Assembly: GCA_963576725.1 (NCBI GenBank)
Contig: OY755243.1
Location: 75,290,106 to 75,354,105 of the forward strand
Reading direction: 5' to 3'
Source of the DNA: Azorinus chamasolen
Taxonomy: Eukaryota > Mollusca > Bivalvia > Cardiida > Solecurtidae
Length of the DNA stretch: 64,000 bases
Of this stretch, positions 21,520 to 32,052 are shown piece after piece. The notes beneath the pieces were generated by a model. The model searched no databases. It was not told the DNA's origin and saw nothing but the letters and a program-made list of their open reading frames with translations. The translations under genes were made by a program, and so were the position numbers. Within the stretch, counting starts at the first letter, position 1, and each line of letters starts with the position of its first letter.

Positions 21520-23703
21520 AAACAAGAGGGCCAGAATGGCCCTGAAGCGCTCACCAGACAATCAGAGGAGAAGATTTTCAAAGTTTTCACTATATGTTTC
21601 TATAGAAAACTAGCTTGCCCTGGGGCAGGGCTAATTTTGACCCAAGAGGCACAATTAATATAAAACTTTTGTAGAGGACCTGAACATGATGCTATGTGCC
21701 AAATATGAAAGCTGAGAACCTTCCAGTTTCAGACGAGTAGATTTTCAAAGTTTTCACTATATGTTTCTATTGAAAAGTGGCTACCCCTGGGGCGGGCCAA
21801 TCTTTACTCCAGGGCCATAATTTATATAACTTTTGTAGAAGACCGGAACATGATGCTATGTGCCAAATATGAAAGCTGAGAACCTTCCTATTTCAGAGAA
21901 GAAGATATTCAATGATTTCACTATTTGTTTCTATTGAAAACTGCCCACCCCTAGGGCGGGGCCAATTTTGACCATGGGGCCATAATTTATACAAATTTTG
22001 TAGAGGACCTGAACATGATGCTATCTGCCAAATATGAAAGCTGAAAACCTTCAAGTTTCAGAAGAGAATGTTTTCAAAGTTTTCACTACATGTATTTGTT
22101 TCTATTGAAAACTGCCCACCCCTGGGGCGGGGCCAATTTTGACCCTAAGGCCATAATTAATAAAACTTTTGTAGAGGACCTGAACATGATGCTCTGTGCA
22201 AAATATGAAAGCTGAGAGCCTTCCAGTTTCAGAGAAGAAGATTTTCAAAAATTTCACTATATATTTGTTTTTATTGAAAACTGCCCACCCCTAAGGCGGG
22301 GCTAATTTTGACCCTAGGGACATGATTTATATAACTTTTGTAGAGGACCTAAACATGATGCTCTGTGCCAAATATGAAGGTTAAGAGCGTTCCAGTCTCA
22401 GAGGAGAAGATTTTCAAAGGTTTCACTATTTGTTTCTATTGAAAACTGCCCGCCCCTGGGGCAGGGCCAATTTTGACCCCCGGGCCATAATTTATATAAC
22501 TTTTGTAGAGGACCTGTACATAATGCTATGTGCCAAATATGAAAGCTGAGAGCCTTCCAGTTTCAGAGAAGAAGAATTTCAAAGATTTTTCACTATTTGT
22601 TTCAATTGAAAACTGCCCCCCCCCCTGGGGCGGGGCCAATTTTGACCCCAGGGCCATAATTTATATAACTTTTGTAGAGGACCTGTACATAATGCTATGT
22701 GCCAAAAAAGAAAGCTTAGAGCCTTCCAGTTTCAGAGAAGAAGATTTTCAAAGATTTCACTATTTGTTTCTATTGAAAACTGCCCACCCCTGGGGCGGGG
22801 CCAATTTTGACCCTAGGGCCATAATTTATATAACTTTTGTAGTGGACCTGAACATCGAGTTATGTGCCAAATATGAAAGCTGAGAGCCATCCAGTTTCAG
22901 AGAAGAAGATTTTCAAAGATTTCACTATTTGTTTCTATTGAAAACTGCCCACCCCTGGGGCGGGGCCAATTTTGACCCCAGGGCCATAATTTATATAACT
23001 TTTGTAGAGCACCTGAACATGATGCTCTGTGCCAAATATGAAAGCTGAGAACCTTCCAGTTTCAGAGAAGAAGATTTTCAAAGATTTCACTATTTGTTTC
23101 TATTGAAAACTGCCCACCCTGGGGCGGGGCCAATTTTGACCCTAGGGCCATAATTTATATAACTTTTGTAGTGGACCTGAACATGATGCTATGTGCCAAA
23201 TATGAAAGCTGAGACCCTTCCAGTTTCAGAGAAGAAGATTTTCAAAGATTTCACTATTTGTTTCTATCGAAAACTGCCCACCCCTGGGGCGGGGCCAATT
23301 TTGACCCCAGGGCATAATTTATATAACTTTTGTAGTGGACCTGAACATGGAGCTATGTGCCAAATATGAAAGCTGAGAGCCTTCTGGTTTCAGAGGAGAA
23401 GATTTTCAAAGTTTTACTATTTGTTTCTATTGAAAACATGGAACCCCTGGGGCGGGGCCAATTTTGACCCCAGGGCCATAATTTATATAACTTTTGTAGA
23501 GGACCTAAAGATGATACTATGTGCCAAAGATGAAAGCTAAGAACCCTGTAGATTCAGAGGAGAAGATTTTTAAAGGTTCAAATTGTTGACGACTGACGAC
23601 GCACGACGCACGACGGACGACGGACGACGCACGCCGACGGACGACGGACATCAGGCGATCACAAAAGCTCACCCTGAGCACTTTGTGCTCTGGTGAGCTA
23701 AAA
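21520..23703 (+). mobile_element. Pearl-like composite element with twelve cores
   Basis: Head AACAAGAGGGCCAGAATGGC then CCTGAAGCGCTCACC, tandem cores 21680-23560, a GACGACGGACGACGCACG microsatellite (23590-23650), tail CTCACCCTGAGCACTTTGTG, CTCTGGTGAGCTAAAAA. GCTCACC in the head mirrors GGTGAGC in the tail. The layout matches bivalve pearl-type elements. No encoded protein. Confidence 0.65.
21680..23560. repeat. 166-bp tandem core repeat, about twelve units
   Basis: The phrase TGTGCCAAATATGAAAGCTG recurs at intervals near 166 bp, alternating with TTTCACTATTTGTTTCTATT, GAAAACTGCCCACCCCTGGG and GCGGGGCCAATTTTGACCCC. Units from about 22500 to 23330 are nearly identical; the outer units are more diverged. 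Confidence 0.93.
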
Positions 23704-23860
23704 ATCTGAAAAGTAATGTTAAAACACCGGTACCATAATAATAAATCCCTTTCATTTAATTGCATGTGGACGTAGTGTATACAAAAGTATAACGAAGTAA
23801 TAAAATACTTACTGGCCAATAAGCAGTCAAAACTCCTACTACATGTACCATAAGAATATA

Positions 23861-24141
23861 TACAGTGAAACCTCGATATCTCGAACTCGGATAACTCGAA
23901 CTTCGAGATTACTCGAACTAAAAGTTTGCTAAAATACAGAATTGTTCTAAAATGAATCACTGCACATACCTAGAAACACATATTACAGCTTAATAAATAC
24001 ATGTCGAAAGTAATGCTGAAAACTTGTAGCTGTGTGTAAACTTAAAAATATGTTCAGATTAAAAATCGGATGACTCGAACCTGTTATCACGAATAAGTTT
24101 GCATGGTCTCTTGAAGTTTGATATATTGAAGATCAACTGTA
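23861..24141. mobile_element. Family D-related MITE (TA ends), old
   Basis: TACAGTGAAACCTCGATATC, TCGAACTCGG at the left and GATATATTGAAGATCAACTG, TA at the right. Internal ACTCGAAC-type motifs repeat. No central hairpin. Same class as 4388-4639. Confidence 0.6.
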
Positions 24142-24294
24142 TTCTTATTAGCAAAATAAATAGGGTTTTTTGTTAGAAAACTGACTCCGTGCCAAGATAT
24201 GAGTATATTAGACATGTTTGTAATTTCAATTTCAATTAAACAAGCAAATTCGCTGATTTGACATCCCCCGCCTAACAAGTGCTGGCTTCAGTAT

Positions 24295-24640
24295 TTCACC
24301 GAGATAGGACTCCGCCGTACAGACAAAAACTTTTTTCGAAAAGGATGTGACATAACAGTGAGGTTCTAAGTTCAATCTGAGCGATGCTTGCAGGGTCGCA
24401 TCTCCTTATGGTACTAAATATTCCGCTTAATATTCAGTTTCATTGAAATCGAGAAAATGTTTCTGAAATATGACTCTGGACAGACAAAAAGGTTAAGCAT
24501 TTCGCAAACAAAAGGTCGTAACTCGGGTGTTCCAATGTCAATTTGAGTGATACTTGCAGGACCCCATTTCCTTATGATACTTATCATTTACACAATGTTT
24601 GAAAGAAAAATCATAGATCGTTTCCGAGATATGACTCCGA
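24295..24640. repeat. Two diverged direct repeats of about 210 bp
   Basis: GAGATAGGACTCCG, TTCAATCTGAGCGATGCTTG and CAGGGTCGCATCTCCTTATG are matched by GAGATATGACTCCG, TCAATTTGAGTGATACTTGC and AGGACCCCATTTCCTTATGA. Probably cores of an old composite repeat. Confidence 0.55.
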
Positions 24641-24641
24641 A

Positions 24642-24818
24642 GGAGCCGTCTGATCAAGGTCTGCTCTGTTTTTGCTAAATGTAACTCGGTAGATCTGTTG
24701 CTTTTGTTTCTAAAATGACTACAGTCTTCCATCTTCCATTATAACTATTTTTGTCCATGAATATGCAGTAGACTAGGTATTGAAAATTGAAATAAATACA
24801 GCATAGGGAAAGACTTAA
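24642..24818 (-). mobile_element. Family A MITE, left half missing
   Basis: AGGAGCCGTCTGATCAAGGT to GGGAAAGACTTAA. Its terminal TTAA is also the first TTAA of the following C element. Confidence 0.65.
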
Positions 24819-25064
24819 CCCTTCTCTTGCTGAATTTTAAAATACATTTCTCCTTCTTTACCCATGCCCTGTTGTATGATTACATATATCTTCACCGTGT
24901 ACAAGTATTTCGCTGCGCAACCACTGCTGTGGAGTGCACTGGTTGCACAATCAATTTGTAAATAGTGCAGACCCTGATGAGACAGCTCCTGCAGGATCTG
25001 TCTCATCTGGGTCTTCACTATTCACAGGTAGGTATATTGACGTGAATAGCAAGCGAAGGGTTAA
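24815..25064 (-). mobile_element. Family C MITE (TTAA)
   Basis: Family C is about 250 bp, bounded by TTAACCCTTCTCTTGCTGAA and GAATAGCAAGCGAAGGGTTA plus A, with TTAA at both ends. Inside are TTGTAAATAGTGCAGACCCT, the palindrome GATGAGACAGCTCCTGCAGG and its mirror to ATCTGGGTCTTCACTATT. A second small palindrome, GTGCACTGGTTGCAC-like, lies to the left. Complete here apart from a changed tip. Confidence 0.8.
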
Positions 25065-25311
25065 GAGTTAATTTGTGCTTCTGGGGTTGCTGTGAACTAA
25101 CGTATGGAATCTCCTATCCGACATCTTTTCTATTTTCCGGGAGAAAAGATAAATTCAAGATACAACCTTTTTTAATGTTTTATTTAAATCTCATATAACT
25201 GAGACATATAATAGTATGATACTGTTTCGTTTCCTAGGCTGTGTTCCAGTCAAACCAGGACTAAAACAAAAGGAACCTATTATCTGTAAAAAAAACAACA
25301 AAAAAAACAAT

Positions 25312-25693
25312 TAGCCCTTTACTTTTGGAACTTTTGCAAACAAAATAGACTCAAATCAGACGGCTCCTATCGAAGTCCTCTAATCAAAGTCTGATGTGTA
25401 TAGATCTATTTCTATAGCTTGTTCGTGATGTCATTATAAAAACTCAACTAACCAACATGTTTAATATTCATTAAAGAAATAATGACATTATGAATCTTTA
25501 TTAGCTGATTTGTTTTTATAATGGCATACGTACATAGGTTTGTTTAGTATTTGTACAAACTGTATAGTCATGTCTAATTTCATAAGCAAACAGAGCAGAC
25601 CCTGATCAGACGGCTCCTATATGAGCCGTCTGATCTGGGTCTACTCTGTTTGCAAATGCGTAGAAAGCGTATTTATATGGAGTAAATGATTAA
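25312..25693 (+). mobile_element. Family A composite with two hairpins
   Basis: A reverse A segment (TTAGCCCTTTACTTTTGGAA with hairpin GATTTGAG-type arms at 25336-25395) runs into a forward A right half (GCAAACAGAGCAGACCCTGA, TCAGACGGCTCCTATATGAG ... TATGGAGTAAATGATTAA). The forward hairpin shows the usual arm asymmetry. Confidence 0.65.
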
Positions 25694-25853
25694 TTTAGCT
25701 GATTATTTATAATGGCAATAAGAATTGCTGACCACAACAAAACTGTAGACTGATATCTAAACGAATTCCATAAGCAACCAGAGCAGACCCTGATCTAGGT
25801 CTACCCTGTTTGCAAAGACATTTAAATGAGTATATAAGGAGAAATGATTTAAA
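25694..25853 (+). mobile_element. Family A MITE, hairpin deleted
   Basis: AGCAACCAGAGCAGACCCTG, ATCTAGGTCTACCCTGTTTG shows the two outer arms joined with the inner palindrome missing. The end is GGAGAAATGATTTAA. Confidence 0.55.
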
Positions 25854-25927
25854 GCTGACAACATTCATGTGTCAACAACAAAAAAGTTGTTACTATTTAT
25901 GTTTCAAGAAGCAACACCTCTGCCTAA

Positions 25928-26094
25928 ACTATTATAATAGCCGTCTGATCAGGGTTTGCACTGTCTGAAATAATATAGATGGTCAAAAAATCCCCTTGCT
26001 CATGATGTTATTACAAAAACTTTATTACAAAATAAATAATATTCATGGTGTCATTATTTCTTACACACATATTCATCATGTAACTGGTTAAAGT
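25928..26094 (-). mobile_element. Family A fragment
   Basis: GCCGTCTGATCAGGGTTTGC to TTCATCATGTAACTGGTTAA. Left half absent. Confidence 0.55.
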
Positions 26095-26149
26095 TTTGCA
26101 AATCAACAACGATGATCATTATGACTGCGAAAGATGTGAACATTTGTTT

Positions 26150-26272
26150 TACAGTAAAAATCCAGCTAATACGACCACATAAAAGAAGTCTAATTCTTTA
26201 TTTTTAAAACAGGCGATAGCTTAATGCAGGACAAAAATGATGGAGAAAGCTCCTGCTGGAGTGGACTTTCCT
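26150..26272. mobile_element. Family D left half, truncated
   Basis: TTTACAGTAAAAATCCAGCT, AATACGACCACATAAAAGAA and GGCGATAGCTTAATGCAGGA, AAAGCTCCTGCTGGAG. The right half is not seen. Confidence 0.5.
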
Positions 26273-26303
26273 TCAAGTTCTTCTCTAAAACATAAGCGAT
26301 GTG

Positions 26304-26370
26304 TCAAACAGTTTGGATCCTGATGAGATGTTGAGTTACTCTGCTTCTCATCAAGACCCAAACTGTTTGC
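26304..26370. mobile_element. Family F palindrome
   Basis: CAAACAGTTTGGATCCTGAT, GAGATGTTGAGTTACTCTGC, TTCTCATCAAGACCCAAACT, GTTTGC. Confidence 0.7.
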
Positions 26371-26485
26371 GCAGATAATCAGTGATTTGCACATTGCAGC
26401 AAGCCTTCTGAGTCGCTTTCCAGTAACTTTGGCAGTGACAGATTTATACACCTTATACAAAGTTCAGCCAGGTTTCGTATACTAA

Positions 26486-26694
26486 TACAGTCAATTCCCT
26501 CTAAACCGAATTTATTGTAGAGAAGAATTCAGATACTTTTTGGCAGGTGGCTGCTAAATGCAGGGTGAAAGTCATGCAGAAAGCTCCAAGAGGAGCTTTC
26601 TGCATGACTTTCATCCTGCATTAAGCTGCCACCTGTCTCCAAGACTGATTATTTATACCAAATTTAATGTCAGGTTTAGAGAGGTTTTACTGTA
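26486..26694. mobile_element. Family D MITE, complete
   Basis: TACAGTCAATTCCCTCTAAA to GGTTTAGAGAGGTTTTACTG, TA. The central palindrome GGCAGGTGGCTGCTAAATGC ... GCATTAAGCTGCCACCTGTC is nearly perfect, tip GCTCCAAGAGGAGC. Confidence 0.8.
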
Positions 26695-26735
26695 TTATAA
26701 AAAGTACAAGAAACCATGAAATTTAGATTGCACAG

Positions 26736-26935
26736 TTAACCCTCAAATCCACAAATATGCCTATCTATGCCGTTGCAAACAGAGCAGACCCAGATCAGAT
26801 GGTTCCTGTTGGAGTCGTCTTATCATGGTCTGCTTTGTTTGCTAATGTTCATGTGGCTGTATATAACAATAATTTAATTCATATTCATGATGCCGTTATT
26901 TCTTATATGAAAATTCATGGAGTAAAGGGATAAAC
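26736..26935 (-). mobile_element. Family A MITE
   Basis: TTAACCCTCAAATCCACAAA to AAAATTCATGGAGTAAAGGG, ATAA. Hairpin arms carry several changes. Confidence 0.7.
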
Positions 26936-26991
26936 CTCACTATAATGATGATTGAAATGCTTCATATTGACACTACATGGCAGATTGTGGC

Positions 26992-27209
26992 TTAACCCAT
27001 TACCTCATTGGCTATTTTTAGATCCTACCTCTTTGAGTAAATCTACCGAAAAGGAGTATTTACTAGAGGAAAGGAACATTTTAGAATTGTGTAGTTTTGA
27101 AACCATTGTGATAAATAGAGCATTTGCTCCTATAGAGCAAATGCTCTATTCATGACAATGGTTTTAAAAAGTAACTTTTACAGAGGCATCAATATGACGG
27201 TATGGTTTT
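26992..27209 (-). mobile_element. Family B MITE
   Basis: TTAACCCATTACCTCATTGG at the left, hairpin with GCTCCTATAGAGC tip, right end decayed to ATGACGGTATGGTTTTA. Confidence 0.7.
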
Positions 27210-27250
27210 ATGAAAGATGAAAGTCATGCCTGTTTCACTTTCATTCTGCA

Positions 27251-27486
27251 TTAACTCATTATCTCATAATATATTAAAGCTATTTTAGAGCCAACCTTTT
27301 TTAATAAATCTACCAAAAAGGAGCAATAACTAAAGAAACGGAAAATGTTAGAATTGTGTAGTATTGAAACCATTGTGATAAATAGAGCATTTGCTCCTAT
27401 GGAGCAAATGCTCTATTTATCACAATGGTTTCAAAAAGTGACTTTTACAGAGGCATAGAAAGAGTATTTATGGAGGAAAGGTTTAA
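27251..27486 (-). mobile_element. Chimeric B/A MITE
   Basis: Left end TTAACTCATTATCTCATAAT and centre are B, and the junction ACTTTTACAGAGGCATAGAA leads into the A right end AGTATTTATGGAGGAAAGGT, TTAA. Confidence 0.65.
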
Positions 27487-27500
27487 GCAATTACCTTCTT

Positions 27501-27560
27501 TTAACCCTGTCCCTGTTTAATATTCATATAAGAAATATTGACATCATGAATATTTACTAG
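27501..27560 (+). mobile_element. Family A left-end fragment
   Basis: TTAACCCTGTCCCTGTTTAA, TATTCATATAAGAAATATTG, ACATCATGAATATTTA. Stops before the hairpin. Confidence 0.5.
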
Positions 27561-28057
27561 TACACAAAAGTATAATTCGTAACACACATACAAAAAGATT
27601 TTCAGTTTAGCACCTACCTAGAACATAATTTCAAAACAATCTCATGATTTTCTATTCACTATGAGGCAAAGTGAACACTTGATTGTCTATAGAAACCCTG
27701 CCTCGTGAAAAACTCACTGCAAACTGAAGAACACTTGTCAAAAGCCTCAATACTCCTTTCCTTAAATTATACAAATTATTAATTTACCTGGCGAAAAAAT
27801 GTACAATAAAATGCATTAACAAAATGAAAATGCTTTATAATAATAAAATAGAATAAAACTGTAAAAATTAACCAAATTCCCCTCCAAGCAAAAACCCAAT
27901 ATGTAAATCATATATATAGCCAGTATATAACTCACAACCAAAATAACCATCATGCAATGAAAGAGCAAACTTCAGCATTGCCAGACCTAAATCACAGGAA
28001 AGGGGAGATCTGCAAACATTATATAGAAAAACCTGTCTAAAAACGAATCAAGGGTCT
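27561..28057. other. Non-coding, nothing recognised
   Basis: Very AT-rich spacer in the MITE-dense region. Confidence 0.5.
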
Positions 28058-28288
28058 TTAACCTTTTCCCTCATATGAACGCATTTTCATGTATTTGCAA
28101 ACAGAGTAGACCAAGATCAGACGGCTCCTATAGGAGCCGTCTGATCAGGGTCTGCTATGTTTGCCTACTACATGATAAAAAGATCTGATTCTTTAGTTTT
28201 TGTCAGAATTTACATTATAAAATTTCAACTTATAAATATTCATGATGTCATTATTTCTTACATGAATATTAAACAGGGAAAGGGTTAA
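28058..28288 (-). mobile_element. Family A MITE
   Basis: TTAACCTTTTCCCTCATATG to AAACAGGGAAAGGGTTAA, exact centre GCTCCTATAGGAGC (28124-28137). Its last TTAA is shared with the next copy. Confidence 0.8.
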
Positions 28289-28558
28289 CCTTCATCCTAC
28301 TGATAAAATGGAGTCCATTTACTCCATGGATATTCATGTAAAAATAACAACATCATGAATATTAATTAAAATATTTATTATAATAGCACATGGTCACTGG
28401 AAGTTTTGGCCATGGCAGAACCTGTAGAATCATATCTATATTATATCATGAGCAAACAGAGCAGACCCTGATCAGACAGCTACTACAGGGGCCGTCTGAT
28501 CAGGGTCTACTCTGTTTACAAAGGTGTAGAAAGGCATATTTATGGAGTAAAGGGTTAA
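28285..28558 (+). mobile_element. Family A MITE, abutting copy
   Basis: Begins at the shared TTAA (TTAACCTTCATCCTACTGAT), with a second start-like TTTACTCCATGGATATTCAT at 28320, and ends TATGGAGTAAAGGGTTAA. Confidence 0.75.
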
Positions 28559-28599
28559 ACTTTGATCTGTTGCAATATTTATTTTCCAAAAAAAGTCAA

Positions 28600-28705
28600 A
28601 GAGCATGTGTCAATGTGTCAAATAGCATGTGTCACTGTGTCAAAGAGCATGGATCCAGATAAGAAGCTGTGTTACTTAGCAAAGCATCTGGATCCAGACT
28701 ATTAC
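28600..28705. mobile_element. Family F-like decayed palindrome
   Basis: Repeated GTGTCAAATAGCATGTGTCA, CTGTGTCAAAGAGCATGGAT, CCAGATAAGAAGCTGTGTTA and GCATCTGGATCCAG. Weak pairing. Confidence 0.35.
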
Positions 28706-28759
28706 AGATGCAAGTCAGGTCATGCTTATCAAGTTAATAGTGTTCAGGCATATTGTTTC

Positions 28760-28994
28760 TTAACCCTTTCCCTGTTCTATGTTTATTAAAAATTTCAATA
28801 CCTACTGAATATCCATGGACAAAATAGTAATAACAAAATATGGAAGGTGGAACATTGCAGCCATTTTAGAAAGTAAAGAAACATATCTGTCAAATGACAT
28901 TAGCAAACAGAGCAGACCCTGATCAGAGGAGCTGTCTGATCTGGGTCAACTCTGAATATGTGTGAAAACACGTTTATATGAAGGAAAATATTAA
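28760..28994 (+). mobile_element. Family A MITE, hairpin tip deleted
   Basis: TTAACCCTTTCCCTGTTCTA to ATGAAGGAAAATATTAA. Arm TGATCAGAGGAGCTGTCTGA lacks the CGGCTCCTAT part. Confidence 0.7.
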
Positions 28995-29078
28995 TACAGG
29001 GCAATAGAAATGCAGAGCTTTCTGCAATATTTTTTTCCTGCATTAAGCTACCATATTTACCTGATTGAAGCACCTAAC

Positions 29079-29500
29079 ACCTTTGAGAACAGAGTAGACT
29101 AAGATCAATCAGCTCATATAGGGGCCATCTGATCAGTGTCTACTCTGCTTATGAAACAATATAGATTCGATTCCACAATACCTACCATGATCAACACTTC
29201 AGGTGGGTTTGTGCCATTATATAAATTGAAGTAATTAAAAGTATGTAATGTCATTATTTCTTATACAGTAATACCCCGCTAATGCGACCACCAAAAAGGG
29301 ACATAATTCTGGGTGACAGAGGCAGGTGGTAGCTTAATGCAGGACGAAAGTTATGCAGAAAGCTCCAATAGGAGCTTTCTGCATAACTTTCGTCCTGCAT
29401 TAAGCAACCACCTGCTTTAAACGGCGCCAGTGGCTGTTTATTAAGTGGTCGCATTAGCGGAGTTTTACTGTACATGTATAATATTCATCAGGGAAAGGTT
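29079..29500 (-). mobile_element. Family A MITE interrupted by a family D copy
   Basis: A sequence runs from AACAGAGTAGACTAAGATCA to ATGTCATTATTTCTTA (29263) and resumes after 29472 with CATGTATAATATTCATCAGG, GAAAGGTTA. The interruption is exactly the D element at 29264-29472. Confidence 0.7.
29264..29472. mobile_element. Family D MITE nested in A
   Basis: TACAGTAATACCCCGCTAAT, GCGACCACC to GGTCGCATTAGCGGAGTTTT, ACTGTA. TA is duplicated at the insertion point within the A sequence TTCTTA-TA-CATG. Palindrome tip GCTCCAATAGGAGC. Confidence 0.8.
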
Positions 29501-29587
29501 AGGACTAAGTCTTCTTTTTAATTGTCAATAAAAAAATTGGTATTTTTCTGTATTCCCAATGCATGCAGTGCAGATCGTGACTAGAAT

Positions 29588-29768
29588 TTGACGACTTTTG
29601 ATGACTGTAAAAGTCACTTTGTGAAACCATTGTGATAAATAGAGCATTTGCTCCTATAGTAGCAAATGCTCTATTTATCACATTGGTTTCAAACTACAAA
29701 ATTCTAAAAAAAAAAATCCTTTTCTCTAGTTGATGGTCTTTTTCGGTAGATTTATTCAAAAAGGTTGT
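29588..29768 (+). mobile_element. Family B MITE, ends eroded
   Basis: TTTGACGACTTTTGATGACT, hairpin with GCTCCTATAGTAGC, then CTTTTTCGGTAGATTTATTC. Terminal TTAA sequences are lost. Confidence 0.6.
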
Positions 29769-30083
29769 ACCCCTTTTCTGTGTTGTAGGTCACTTATAAA
29801 TGTTTATAAAGTCAGAAGTGCAAAGTCTAGAAAAATGCTTTCGAGAAAATTCAAAAGAAAAATCCAAGGAATGATATGTATTTTACATTTCAATCATGTT
29901 TATATCCAAATATATTTAAAACTGAACACATTTTCTACTTGAAAAAACTGTCACAGAAAATGACTTCAAAAAAGGTCAGAAACATTTCTAACTGTAAAAA
30001 TTATTATTTGAGTGCTATATGAAATATACAGTTAGGTATATAGAATACCTGTTACTCAGAACCAGCAACTATGAATCTCATAT

Positions 30084-30407
30084 TACAGTTGAACATCGAT
30101 ATCTCAAACTTCAAGGGACCATACAAATTAGTTCGAGATAACAGAAATTCAAGTTATTCGATTTCTGACCCGGACAATTTCTTATGTTCACAGCTTAATG
30201 CAGACCTAAGTAATGCTGAAAGCTACTGTGGGAGCTTTCAGCATTACTTTTATCCCTATATTAAGCTGTCACATGTGTTTCTAGATATGCATAGTTATAT
30301 ATTTTAGAGCAATTCTGTATTCTAAGTTTTGGAGGGACTGAACTTTTTAGTTCGAGTTATCCTGAAGTTCGAGTTATTTGCGTTCGAGATATCAAAGTTA
30401 AACTATA
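30084..30407. mobile_element. Family D-related MITE with GTTCGAGATAAC ends
   Basis: TACAGTTGAACATCGATATC to GAGATATCAAAGTTAAACTA, TA. Outer motifs match 4388-4639 (TTAGTTCGAGATAAC, ATTTCTAGATATGCATAG), but here the gapped hairpin is present: CAGCTTAATGCAGACCTAAG, AAAGCTACTGTGGGAGCTTT. The two D subtypes are therefore versions of one element. Confidence 0.65.
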
Positions 30408-30500
30408 TAGCATATATTCAATTTCAAAGATGTAGATGAAAGCACAAACTTACACAAACTTAATATGGACAGATATCCAACGTTCCAAAAATTCAATAAT

Positions 30501-30751
30501 TTAACCCTTTACTCCATGAATATTCATGTAAGAAATAATGACATCATGAATATTAATTAGATTAATTGTTATGTAATAGCACATGAACACAGAAATGTTT
30601 GGCAATGACGGAAACTGTAAAATCATATCTTTATAATATCATAAGCAAACAGAGCAGATCCTGATCAGATGGCTACTATAGAAGCTGTCTGATCTGGGTC
30701 TACTCTGTTTGCAAATGCATAGAAATGCATATTTATGGAGTGAAGGGTTAT
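30501..30751 (+). mobile_element. Family A MITE, typical complete copy
   Basis: TTAACCCTTTACTCCATGAA to TATTTATGGAGTGAAGGGTT, AT. All landmarks are present and the hairpin tip is GGCTACTATAGAAGC. Confidence 0.8.
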
Positions 30752-30902
30752 TGTGGACAGACATCTAAGGATTCTACAACAGCTGAACTTGAGAACTTTG
30801 CTCTCAGGTGAGATCAAGAACAAATCTAAGCATTTCTTACAAGAATTTTCATGGAGTAAAGGGTTCACAAGTTTAGAATATAAAATTAGTTCAACATTCT
30901 TC

Positions 30903-31153
30903 TTAACCCTTTCCCTGTTCTATGTTTATTCCAAATTTCAATACCTACTGAATATTCATGGACAAAATAGTTATCATGAAATATGGAAGGTGTAAAATTG
31001 TAGCCATTTTAGAAAGTAAAGAAACAGGTCTATAAAATTTTATTAGCAAACAGAGCAGACCCAGATCAGATGGCTCCTCTAGGAGCCATCTGATCTGGGT
31101 CTACTCTGTTTTCACAGGGTGTGTAAAGGTATTTCTATGTAGTAAAGGTTTAA
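30903..31153 (+). mobile_element. Family A MITE
   Basis: TTAACCCTTTCCCTGTTCTA to GTAGTAAAGGTTTAA. Near-perfect hairpin GATCAGATGGCTCCTCTAGG, AGCCATCTGATC. Here both arms read CCCAGATC, an exception to the usual asymmetry. Confidence 0.8.
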
Positions 31154-31250
31154 CCATGTCACCCATATATCTAAATAGACTTGTCCAACTGAGTACTTTG
31201 AGCAAATCCCATTATCATTAGAAAGGGCTCCTTCTTTGCATGGGAAATAT

Positions 31251-31488
31251 TTAACCCTTTACTCCATGAATATGCATGTAAGACATAATGACTTCATGAA
31301 TATTAATTAGCTTAATTGCTATAATAAATGGACACAAACTTTTTTTGGCCATGGCAGAAACTGTAAAATCATATCTATATCATAAGCAAACAGAGCAGAC
31401 CCTGAACAGACGGGTCCTACAGGAGCCATCTAATCTGGGTCTACTCAGTTTGCAAAGGCATAGAAAGGCATACTGAGTAAAGGGTCAA
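31251..31488 (+). mobile_element. Family A MITE
   Basis: TTAACCCTTTACTCCATGAA to GAGTAAAGGGTCAA. Hairpin GGGTCCTACAGGAGCC. Confidence 0.75.
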
Positions 31489-31584
31489 GAAAACAGTCAT
31501 TCAGTGTGGATCTGCACTGCTTGTCTATAATCTAACCGTGAATATGCAGGGAATGATTTTACAGAAGAAAGTGTAACATGATAA

Positions 31585-31693
31585 CCTATGCAGACCCTGA
31601 TGAGATAACTCCTCTAGGAGGCCTCTCATCTGGGATCTACACTGACTGCAAAGGACATTAGTAACTTGTTTCCCCCACAATGAAAATGGTTAA
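31585..31693 (+). mobile_element. A/C-like hairpin fragment
   Basis: GCAGACCCTGATGAGATAAC, TCCTCTAGGAGGCCTCTCAT has the C-type GATGAGA arm, followed by TTGCAAAGGACATTAGTAAC-like sequence and ATGGTTAA. The 35202-35284 fragment is a second copy of this variant. Confidence 0.45.
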
Positions 31694-31991
31694 TAAATAA
31701 CTATAATCACTATATACAATTCTGTAATATACAGAAATTAATCAAGAGGAGTTTACCACTTATAGCAAGCATGATCTAACACTATATAAAATATTAATTT
31801 CTGCTTATCAATATCAATCAAAAATATTCCCTCTCTCAACTTCTTCTAATATATGAAGTAGATAGTCACAACATCTGCTTATACTAAATGGGAGTTGACA
31901 AATATTAGAAGATTCCAATATCACCGAGTTTAAAATAAATTGTTACAAATCACTTTAATCTTCAACAAAATTCCTTAGCTGTTGCTTAAGC

Positions 31992-32052
31992 CTTAATCCA
32001 TTACATGATGAATATTCTTGTAAGAAATAATGACATAATGAATATCAATTAG
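31992..32052 (+). mobile_element. Family A left-end fragment
   Basis: TTAATCCATTACATGATGAA to GAATATCAATTAG, cut by the start of the next A copy. Confidence 0.5.

Noticed and set aside
22530..22883. 117-residue frame
   Set aside because: Lies wholly in the 166-bp core array of the pearl-like element; repeats account for it.
23517..23960. 147-residue minus-strand frame
   Set aside because: It spans the GACGACGGACG microsatellite and the start of a D-type MITE; no domain.
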